In this document: positions 1 through 5,180 of the stretch, in pieces
Layout: each line of letters opens with the position of its first letter
How positions within the stretch are numbered: the first letter of the stretch is position 1
Assembly: GCA_009936765.1 (NCBI GenBank)
Contig: JAACDL010000186.1
Coordinates: forward strand, 1-6,077
DNA length: 6,077 nucleotides
Direction: 5' to 3'
Source: Methanobacteriota archaeon
GTDB lineage: Archaea > Thermoplasmatota > Poseidoniia > Poseidoniales > Poseidoniaceae
Program-made: the position numbers and the translations under genes
The notes under the pieces: model-generated
Databases searched by the model: none
What the model was told of the DNA's origin: nothing
Seen by the model: only the letters and a program-made list of their open reading frames with translations

Positions 1-178
1 AAAAACCATAATATGATTTATCTTGCATTTCACTGATCGGTATTGATTGAACATCACCATTACGTAGGCCGATAAAATCGCCTTCTTATGCGACTTTTGG
101 CTCCCAAGCAACCACGGACCCGAAAGAGGATAGAATCAGAAGTCCGACAATTGCAACTGCTCGCATATTATTTGTCAT
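1..178 (-). pseudogene. Signal-peptide-bearing secreted protein, interrupted by an in-frame TAA; runs off the left edge
   Basis: Read on the minus strand from ATG at 178-176, the frame encodes MTNNMRAVAIVGLLILSS followed by FGSVVAWEPKVA and then TAA at 88-86. Residues 5-24 look like a Sec signal peptide: one Arg, a hydrophobic core of about 15 residues, and a V-V-A cleavage motif before Trp25. After the TAA the same frame stays open to the window edge and still looks coding (EGDFIGLRNGDVQS, then IPISEMQDKSYYGF); all three plus-strand frames are soon stopped here. The simplest readings are a nonsense mutation, a base error in the assembly, or a 30-residue secreted peptide. ATG at 166-164 (MRAV...) is an equally good start and would suit a signal peptide better; in-frame ATGs also exist at 205 and 220. 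I see no Shine-Dalgarno site. The mature protein lies outside the window and its function is unknown. Confidence 0.5.
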
Positions 179-212
179 AAACGGGTAGGGAATGAATGTT
201 CCCATCTCACGC

Positions 213-222
213 AGGTTCATAA
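213..222 (+). promoter_or_regulatory. TATA-like promoter element of the ABC exporter gene
   Basis: AGGTTCATAA lies with the centre of its TTCATAA part about 27 nt before the ATG at 246, the spacing expected for an archaeal TATA box when transcription starts at or next to the start codon. The same ten bases occur before PCNA (3684-3693). It falls inside the optional N-terminal extension of the exporter ORF, so calling it a promoter agrees with choosing the start at 246. A competing AT-rich stretch at 165-172 would suit a start at 192. This is motif inference only. Confidence 0.35.
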
Positions 223-245
223 TCCGGCTGCAGACCCGGGAGAAC

Positions 246-2111
246 ATGGGAGCAGGACACGCTAGGTCGACTCAATATCAGCATCTTCCTCCGGAAGAAC
301 TCAATGATGACAAGACGGAAGTACTTGGTAAACAGATTTGGCGTGTAATTCCCTATGGGATGAATTACAAAAAGAGAGCCTTAGTTGGCGTTCTAGCAAA
401 TGGGATGGCTAGGTTTGCAGATCTGTTACCATTCGTATTCATTGGTTTTGCAGTTGACTATTATTCAGGCAACAATACAGATGGTTTCTTTGGTGTAATG
501 AGGGACTTTTTAGATGAATCAATTTTTCCATTATTGACCGAAAACTTAGCAGTGGGATATGGGATTCTAATCTTCCTTGGATTTGCGAGTTTAGCGGTCT
601 TCCAAGGAATCAGTGAATACTGTTGGCAAACACTTGGCTACAAGGTGCAACATGATTTACGATTAGATGCAACTCGTTCTCTAATCGATATGGAAGCATC
701 ATACTACGATTTGCGACAAACAGGTCAACTGATGAGCGTATTATCTGCTGATGTCAATCAGTTGGAAGATGTGATTAGTGATGCTTCGACATCCATAATT
801 CGTATCGTAGTGACCTTTGGAACCGCATTCTTGATTCTGACACTAATGAGTTGGAAATTAACTGCGGTTTTGTTTGCACCACTTGTACTAATCATCCCTC
901 TAGTCTACTTGTTTTCTACACGGGTCCAAAGAAAGTACCGTCAGCAAAGAGAATCGACCGGAGATATCACTGCTGTTCTGGAGAACGTCATTTCAGGAAT
1001 ATCAGTTGTCCAAGCATACAATGCTCAGGAATGGGAAGCTAACAGAGTCGACGAAGAATCTACTGCATACCGCGAGCAAGCAATTAGCGCTAGCATGGAT
1101 CGAAATCGATTCCTTCCTGGGCTATACGCAATTGCAGGAATCGCATTCGGTTTACTGGTTACAGTAGGTGGATACCTCACCAAGTCTGGAGATATATCGA
1201 CTGGCCAATTGGTAACTTTCTTGTTGATATCTACAAGGATGACCATGCCTATGTTTATCTTTGGAATGCTGGTTAATCAACTACAGAAAGGAGAAGCAAG
1301 TGCTCGTAGAGTATTCGCTTTAGTTGATTTAGTACCAACAATTACCGACAAACCCGATGCTAAAGAATTGGAGGGGGCAATCAAATCTGTTGAGTTTGAG
1401 AATGTGCACTTCACTTATCCGGGAACCACAACCAAGGTCCTTGCAGGAATTTCATTCAAGGTGGAAGCGGGACAGTTCCTCGGCGTTATGGGCCATACTG
1501 GTGCTGGAAAAACTACTATCCTCAAGTTGCTAATGCGTTACTATGAGCCACAAGATGGTAGAGTTCTAGTGAATGGAATTGATGTTCAAGACTTAACTTT
1601 AGACTCTGTTAGAGCGGCCATGGGCTTTGTTAGCCAAGAACCATTCCTATTCTTTGGTACTCTGAAGCAAAATGTTTCTTACAATCGGCAAGCAGATGAA
1701 GAAGAAGTCATGAAGGCATTAGAATTAGCAGGTGCTGCAGAATTCGTCAGTGATTTTGAAGACGGGCTGGATACTATGGTCGGCGATCGAGGAACCAAGC
1801 TATCTGGTGGTCAAAGAGCAAGAGTTTCGCTTGCTAGAGCATTGCTAAAGAACCCTAGTTTACTGGTGTTAGACGAAGCATCTAGCGCTTTAGATGCTGA
1901 AACAGAAAAGAGAATCCAAGAAAATCTACTAGCGAGCGGTAGTGATAGAACCACAATCGCAGTTGCGCACAGACTATCTACAATACGTAATGCTGAAGAA
2001 ATCATTTCTATGGTTGATGGAGCAATCGTAGAAAGAGGGACTCATGAATCATTGGTTGCAAATAACGGAGTCTATGCTAGCCAATGGCAAATTCAGACCG
2101 GAGAACTCTGA
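246..2111 (+). CDS. ABC exporter half-transporter (fused membrane and ATPase domains, MsbA/ABCB type)
   Basis: An inner-membrane ATP-driven exporter subunit of 621 aa, expected to work as a dimer and move lipid, drug or peptide substrates outward; the substrate cannot be read from sequence. Hydrophobic segments at about residues 46-71, 103-126, 185-200, 205-224, 293-311 and 322-346 give the six helices of the type-1 exporter fold. The ATPase domain has an A-loop Tyr (391), Walker A GHTGAGKTT (416-424), Q-loop Gln464, signature LSGGQ (519-523) preceded by the GDRG x-loop, Walker B LLVLDE with Asp543 and catalytic Glu544, and H-loop His575. All catalytic residues are present, so it should be active. 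The frame opens at ATG 192, but the 18 extra residues use GC-rich codons unlike the rest and cover a TATA-like element. GGGAG (238-242) lies just before ATG 246, so I prefer 246. Length fits a full half-transporter. It ends 4 nt from the convergent small membrane-protein gene. Confidence 0.92.
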   Translation: MGAGHARSTQYQHLPPEELNDDKTEVLGKQIWRVIPYGMNYKKRALVGVLANGMARFADLLPFVFIGFAVDYYSGNNTDGFFGVMRDFLDESIFPLLTENLAVGYGILIFLGFASLAVFQGISEYCWQTLGYKVQHDLRLDATRSLIDMEASYYDLRQTGQLMSVLSADVNQLEDVISDASTSIIRIVVTFGTAFLILTLMSWKLTAVLFAPLVLIIPLVYLFSTRVQRKYRQQRESTGDITAVLENVISGISVVQAYNAQEWEANRVDEESTAYREQAISASMDRNRFLPGLYAIAGIAFGLLVTVGGYLTKSGDISTGQLVTFLLISTRMTMPMFIFGMLVNQLQKGEASARRVFALVDLVPTITDKPDAKELEGAIKSVEFENVHFTYPGTTTKVLAGISFKVEAGQFLGVMGHTGAGKTTILKLLMRYYEPQDGRVLVNGIDVQDLTLDSVRAAMGFVSQEPFLFFGTLKQNVSYNRQADEEEVMKALELAGAAEFVSDFEDGLDTMVGDRGTKLSGGQRARVSLARALLKNPSLLVLDEASSALDAETEKRIQENLLASGSDRTTIAVAHRLSTIRNAEEIISMVDGAIVERGTHESLVANNGVYASQWQIQTGEL

Positions 2112-2115
2112 AGTT

Positions 2116-2421
2116 TTACAGCCTACTCGACTTTTCGATTTTTTTACGACGCTTTTCTTCGAGGTCGGGTGCAAACCTTTTGTCACCCTGTATAATAATC
2201 ATTGAAAGTAGGAGGAAGGACGGGAAACCTACAACTATGGCCCATACAGATAATGATAAGTTGAACAGACTCTGTTCTTCGAATATTTCTGCAACAACGA
2301 TTATGGCAATTACCAATACAACTCGAATCAAAGTAATCCAACTTCGAATCAGCATCCAGATTTCTCTTTCATCAGTTGTGCCATCCGGCGAATCTGCTCT
2401 CTCTCGAAAAGTCTGCGCCAT
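2116..2421 (-). CDS. Small two-helix membrane protein of unknown function
   Basis: A 101-aa protein I do not recognise. It has a charged hydrophilic N-terminus (residues 1-27, rich in Arg, Asp and Glu), a hydrophobic helix at about 28-47 (WITLIRVVLVIAIIVVAEIF), a short acidic loop (FEEQSLFN), a second helix at about 55-77, and a strongly charged tail (81-101, with DLEEKRRKK). The basic tail suggests that both ends face the cytoplasm. It lies 34 nt downstream of the glycosyltransferase on the same strand and is probably its operon partner, which hints at an envelope or glycosylation role but proves none. The start is ATG 2421-2419; no clear Shine-Dalgarno site precedes it. A weak AT-rich stretch (2445-2453, about 28 nt upstream) could give it its own leaderless transcript. 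The membrane pattern and codon choice favour this frame over the overlapping plus-strand ORF at 2084-2434. Confidence 0.75.
   Translation of the reverse strand: MAQTFRERADSPDGTTDEREIWMLIRSWITLIRVVLVIAIIVVAEIFEEQSLFNLSLSVWAIVVGFPSFLLLSMIIIQGDKRFAPDLEEKRRKKIEKSSRL
2132..2160 (+). terminator. T-rich archaeal-type terminator for the ABC exporter
   Basis: About 20 nt past the exporter stop codon lies a run of T-rich blocks: TTTT, then seven consecutive T at 2139-2145, then TTTT and further T. Archaeal RNA polymerase terminates at U-rich stretches without needing a hairpin, and no strong stem precedes this one. The same bases encode the Lys/Arg/Glu-rich C-terminal tail of the opposite-strand gene, so the T content could be a side effect of its AAA/GAA/AAG codons. 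Confidence 0.45.
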
Positions 2422-2455
2422 ATTGGCGGCTTAGCGGAGTACTGCTTAAGTTTAG

Positions 2456-3583
2456 TCAAGCAGTTCTGATTCTATCGTCAATCTGTTCGCCTACACCTGC
2501 ACTTCCGCCGGTCTTTCGAATCTCTCTCCACGCCTTGTTCACACCGGCTCCATATGCCCAATGTGCTAAGAATACGAATAGGGGTGCAAAGAACACTGTC
2601 CCGATGTTCCTATGCGGACTTGTTCCAATAGCCGCACCTAGCCATGATATGGCAATGTAAAGTCCTGCAAGTCCTAGTGGTATGTGGAATGCTATTCGGG
2701 ATATATCCCAATCTCCGCCTAGGGTGAACCATAATTCAGCAGCCGCTCCTCCTGTGGCTGCTCCAAAGATCACACTGATTGCTGCTGCGACTACAATCCA
2801 CGGGAAGAAGCCGATAGCAGTGTGCGACCATTCTGCAATTTCCGGCCAACGCTTGTTGGCAACCATTCGAGTGTAACCATAGTTCCTCATCTGCTTCATG
2901 TAAGGTCTGAATGGTCGTCGCCTACGGTGAGGCATAACATTCTCAGGGTCAATGAACAACTTGTGTCCAGCTCGCTGGATTTTAGCATCAAGAACAACAT
3001 CTTCAGCACCGATACATCCGTCTTCGAAGAATCCGACTTCTCTCAGGTTTGCCATTCTGTGAGCACAGTTTACTCCAGGGTTGTGGGTAATTGGGACCAA
3101 TTTGCCCTTTGGCTGTGCGCCGTATCTGGTTCCTGCTGTCATGAACTTAGTACAGAATGCAACATCTGCACACTTTGCTCCGAACGGGTCTTCATCAGGT
3201 GCGAAATTAGGTCCGCCTACTGCCCCAACTTCTGGGTTGTCGAACCATCGGACTAATTTTTCAACCCAATCTAAGGGTGGAATTGTATCGTCATCAGTGA
3301 ATAAAACAAGGTCGTGGTCCATCCTTTCTAATGCGTAATTGCAAGCATTAGCACGGTTTCGGGACGGGTCATCAATCCAAGTGACTCCGTATTTGTCACA
3401 TACTTCCTTCGTATGGTCTTTAGACTTCGAATCTGATATGACAATTTCAAAGTCTGTGTAAGTCTGCTTAGCCAATCTGCCCAATACGATGTCTAGTTCG
3501 TCAGCATTATTGATTGTTGGAATCAATACTGCCACTTTGAAGGGCGTGCCGTCTTCCTTGAGCAGCGGTTCTACATCTGCCAT
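2456..3583 (-). CDS. Membrane-anchored family 2 glycosyltransferase (GT-A fold, ExoA-like layout)
   Basis: A 375-aa enzyme predicted to transfer a sugar from an activated nucleotide donor to a lipid-linked or polysaccharide acceptor at the cytoplasmic face of the membrane. The GT2 domain covers residues 15-240: VAVLIPTINNADEL (17-30) opens the nucleotide-binding fold, EIVISDSKSKD follows, LFTDDDT (94-100) holds the metal-binding DxD motif, GAED (192-195) provides the likely catalytic acid, and NYGYTR (234-239) matches the family's RxxYGxxR-like segment. Three hydrophobic stretches follow, at about 257-288, 299-320 and 327-347, then a hydrophilic tail; this catalytic-domain-then-helices order resembles ExoA-type GT2 enzymes. 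Donor and acceptor cannot be predicted; S-layer or lipid glycosylation is plausible. The frame extends to ATG 3754, but that would run into the PCNA coding region and adds 57 residues before the conserved fold, so I choose ATG 3583. The small membrane protein follows 34 nt downstream. Confidence 0.87.
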   Translation of the reverse strand: MADVEPLLKEDGTPFKVAVLIPTINNADELDIVLGRLAKQTYTDFEIVISDSKSKDHTKEVCDKYGVTWIDDPSRNRANACNYALERMDHDLVLFTDDDTIPPLDWVEKLVRWFDNPEVGAVGGPNFAPDEDPFGAKCADVAFCTKFMTAGTRYGAQPKGKLVPITHNPGVNCAHRMANLREVGFFEDGCIGAEDVVLDAKIQRAGHKLFIDPENVMPHRRRRPFRPYMKQMRNYGYTRMVANKRWPEIAEWSHTAIGFFPWIVVAAAISVIFGAATGGAAAELWFTLGGDWDISRIAFHIPLGLAGLYIAISWLGAAIGTSPHRNIGTVFFAPLFVFLAHWAYGAGVNKAWREIRKTGGSAGVGEQIDDRIRTA

Positions 3584-3620
3584 ATCCCTGCCATCCCGCA
3601 CCCCTTGATGAAACCATCTC

Positions 3621-3630
3621 AATTTTATGC
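3621..3630 (-). promoter_or_regulatory. TATA-like element upstream of the glycosyltransferase
   Basis: On the minus strand this reads GCATAAAATT, the most AT-rich stretch upstream of the chosen glycosyltransferase start. Its centre is about 43 nt from ATG 3583, which would give a leader of roughly 17 nt. That leader contains GGGATGG and AGGGAT, both weak matches to a ribosome binding site. It shares the CATAA core with the putative PCNA and exporter promoters. No other support. Confidence 0.35.
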
Positions 3631-3669
3631 GAAATTCCAAATCTACCCCAAAGGCGCGCGTTTTAACCC

Positions 3670-3686
3670 CCTTCTCAATTAGAAGG
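3670..3686. repeat. Perfect 6-bp inverted repeat in the divergent glycosyltransferase/PCNA promoter region
   Basis: CCTTCT (3670-3675), a five-base CAATT centre, then AGAAGG (3681-3686). The right arm overlaps the bases just upstream of the PCNA TATA-like element, where TFB would bind. That placement fits an operator for a dimeric regulator, but a repeat this short can arise by chance. Confidence 0.35.
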
Positions 3687-3693
3687 TTCATAA
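3684..3693 (+). promoter_or_regulatory. TATA-like promoter element of PCNA
   Basis: AGGTTCATAA, with the TTCATAA part centred at about 3690. A start of transcription 25-26 nt downstream (about 3716) would leave a leader of about 15 nt that still contains the GGGGTG ribosome binding site. The ten bases are identical to those before the ABC exporter, and 13 of 15 match when flanks are included. Inferred from motif and spacing only. Confidence 0.45.
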
Positions 3694-3719
3694 GCCTCCA
3701 AAGAAGCAAACAATGTATA

Positions 3720-3725
3720 GGGGTG
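3720..3725 (+). promoter_or_regulatory. Ribosome binding site that fixes the PCNA start
   Basis: GGGGTG, five bases before ATG 3731, resembles the GGAGGTG complement of the archaeal 16S 3' end. It favours the start at 3731 over the in-frame ATG at 3713, which would place this site inside the coding region. Confidence 0.6.
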
Positions 3726-3730
3726 CTCTC

Positions 3731-4468
3731 ATGTTGAACGTCACAGCCCGTCAAGAACTCATGCGAACCATAGTAGATACACTTGGGGTCGTCGTTGAGG
3801 AGGCAAGACTAGACTTCGGAGAAGATGGATTATCTGTAAGGGTTGTTGACCCTTCACACGTAGCCATGATCAAGATGGAGGTCGATAGTGCGGCCTTTGA
3901 AGGCTGGGAAGTAGATGAGACAAAGTTAGGTCTCGAAATGAGGAAACTGAAAGAGATTGTAGCAATTGCAGGGGCCGGCGATATGGTCGAACTTGCATAC
4001 AACGATCAATCAGGACAGGCTACTATCAAAATCGGACGAATCGATTTGAACGTCAGACCTCTTGACAATACTACTCTAAACCCACCTAATGTTCCATCCC
4101 TGGAACTTCCTTGTGGAGTAACTATTGCGGGTTCTGAACTTGCACAAGCTCTTAGAGCAGCAAAAATGGCAGGGGACTTGGTTCACTTCTCTTTAACAGA
4201 TTCCAGTTTTGCTGTCAACGTAAAAGGTTCAACAGATGAAGTGAATGTTGAATTCTCTAAGGATGAGTTGTTAGCAATCGACTGCAAAGAAGCAGCACGT
4301 TCGCAATATTCTCTTACATACCTAACACCAATGGCTAAGGTATTCCAAGGAATTGAAAATGTCAACCTAAGATTCGGTGAGAACTTCCCACTAAAGTTGA
4401 CATTCGACTTCGAAGATGGAGCAGGGCACGTAGAGTACTTCCTTGCACCTAGAGTCGAAGATATGTGA
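3731..4468 (+). CDS. pcn: DNA polymerase sliding clamp (PCNA)
   Basis: A 245-aa ring-forming clamp that encircles DNA and tethers the replicative polymerase, FEN1, ligase and other PIP-box proteins; in euryarchaea it is usually a homotrimer. The N-terminal domain contains DGLSVRVVDPSHVAMIKMEV (residues 32-51), matching the conserved PCNA centre loop region. The interdomain connector loop that binds partners falls at about 108-126 (RPLDNTTLNPPNVPSLEL). The C-terminal domain has YSLTYL (193-198), PLKLTFDF (220-227) and the family's closing LAPRVED (238-244). Length matches the usual 245-250 aa. The start at 3731 is chosen over 3713 because of the ribosome binding site and because MLNVTARQEL begins close to the first conserved strand. 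It is transcribed alone, divergently from the glycosyltransferase, and ends 5 nt from the stop codon of the convergent fibrillarin gene. Identity is very secure. Confidence 0.97.
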   Translation: MLNVTARQELMRTIVDTLGVVVEEARLDFGEDGLSVRVVDPSHVAMIKMEVDSAAFEGWEVDETKLGLEMRKLKEIVAIAGAGDMVELAYNDQSGQATIKIGRIDLNVRPLDNTTLNPPNVPSLELPCGVTIAGSELAQALRAAKMAGDLVHFSLTDSSFAVNVKGSTDEVNVEFSKDELLAIDCKEAARSQYSLTYLTPMAKVFQGIENVNLRFGENFPLKLTFDFEDGAGHVEYFLAPRVEDM

Positions 4469-4485
4469 TTACCTTACTTGGTAAT
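4468..4485. terminator. Short hairpin at the PCNA/fibrillarin convergence
   Basis: ATTACC (4468-4473), loop TTACTT, then GGTAAT (4480-4485): a perfect 6-bp stem that starts at the last base of the PCNA stop codon and includes the last codons and stop of fibrillarin. Being symmetrical, it forms in both transcripts. No U-tract follows on either side, so a terminator role is uncertain; it may mark or stabilise 3' ends or be chance. Confidence 0.35.
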
Positions 4486-5169
4486 GTAGTATAGACAATG
4501 ATTGTCTTCTAACCCATGTAGGTCAATTTGTTCTTGAACGGTTAGTCCTGCATCTTCTAACTGCTCTCTGATTTGATTGAATACTTCTCTTTCATTGGTA
4601 TCTGTAAATCTTTCAGATGCTGCCTTCAGTGATAGTAAACCCTTGCCGCCAGGTTTTAGGAATCTCTTCACTGATTTGATGAATATCTCTGCTTGTCCGG
4701 CTTGACTAACGTCTTGTAGTAGCCAATCAACCTTGGTCGAGACCATTACTCCCCATGCTGAATGCTTTCTAGCATCACCTAATACTGGAACTAGGCCTGG
4801 TCGTATTTTCGATAAGTGCACTAAATCTCTCAGGCAACGAGGAGATAGGTCGACTGCAATAATTCTGCCACCTTTTTGATTGTCAGCTCCACAAACTTGG
4901 TCGTGGATGTGGGAAAGGGAAGTTCCATGTCCTGCTCCCAGATACAGGCAGGTGTCACCTTCTTCGGGTAGCAAATCGTATTGTGTTCGCCTTGCTCTTG
5001 ACAATGCGGCCCCTAATTTCGACCTTGTAGGGTCCCATCTTCGATATTCAGTACCTTTGAATCTACGAAGTGATTCACCGTATTGAGAGTGCTTGAGAAC
5101 AGCATTACGCGTCCAAATCGATCTACCATCAATCATGACGGCCCATGATAGGCGACGCTTTTTGCCCAT
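4474..5169 (-). CDS. flpA: Fibrillarin-like rRNA/tRNA 2'-O-methyltransferase
   Basis: The catalytic subunit of the archaeal box C/D ribonucleoprotein, which uses S-adenosylmethionine to methylate ribose 2'-OH at sites chosen by guide RNAs; it acts bound to Nop5. The protein has 231 aa from ATG 5169. SAM-binding motif I is LYLGAGHGT (75-83), followed by AVDLSPR (105-111; the acidic position is Asp, commonly Glu), VLGDARK (129-135, Asp132) and QDVSQ (Asp153). Lys182 in LLSLKAAS and His224 in EDNHCLYY match the conserved K-D-K-H catalytic set. The N-terminus keeps the small fibrillarin-type domain (RRLSWAVMIDGR, then YRRWDPTRSKLGAAL). The frame extends to GTG 5178, but that GTG is part of a perfect AGGTGAT ribosome binding site, and ATG 5172 is too close to it; ATG 5169 lies four bases past it. 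It follows Nop5 by 5 nt, the usual archaeal pairing. Confidence 0.95.
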   Translation of the reverse strand: MGKKRRLSWAVMIDGRSIWTRNAVLKHSQYGESLRRFKGTEYRRWDPTRSKLGAALSRARRTQYDLLPEEGDTCLYLGAGHGTSLSHIHDQVCGADNQKGGRIIAVDLSPRCLRDLVHLSKIRPGLVPVLGDARKHSAWGVMVSTKVDWLLQDVSQAGQAEIFIKSVKRFLKPGGKGLLSLKAASERFTDTNEREVFNQIREQLEDAGLTVQEQIDLHGLEDNHCLYYITK

Positions 5170-5173
5170 CATG

Positions 5174-5180
5174 ATCACCT
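5174..5180 (-). promoter_or_regulatory. Ribosome binding site of fibrillarin, containing the Nop5 stop codon
   Basis: On the minus strand this reads AGGTGAT, a full match to the complement of the archaeal 16S 3' end (AUCACCU). The TGA within it (5177-5175) is the Nop5 stop codon. Four bases separate it from ATG 5169, which selects that start over GTG 5178 and ATG 5172. The overlap implies translational coupling of the two box C/D proteins. Confidence 0.7.

Noticed and set aside
192..245. N-terminal extension of the ABC exporter from ATG 192
   Set aside because: The extra 18 codons are GC-rich and unlike the rest, cover a TATA-like element, and the Shine-Dalgarno match at 238-242 serves ATG 246. 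An AT-rich box at 165-172 leaves some doubt.
2084..2434. 116-aa plus-strand ORF across the exporter end and the small membrane gene
   Set aside because: Overlaps two better-supported genes and has no recognisable features; the minus-strand frame has clear helices.
2822..3256. 144-aa plus-strand ORF within the glycosyltransferase
   Set aside because: Antisense to conserved GT2 motifs, Cys/Ser-rich translation with no domain; a shadow frame.
3605..3611. TTGATGA resembling the C box of a box C/D guide RNA in the intergenic region
   Set aside because: First base does not fit RUGAUGA and no matching D box (CUGA) follows at a suitable distance, despite the attractive closeness to Nop5-fibrillarin.
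3713..3730. PCNA start at ATG 3713
   Set aside because: It would place the GGGGTG ribosome binding site inside the gene and adds residues before the usual PCNA N-terminus.
3584..3754. 57-residue N-terminal extension of the glycosyltransferase
   Set aside because: It would overlap the PCNA start and both promoter regions, and GT2 proteins normally begin just before the VAVLIPT strand.
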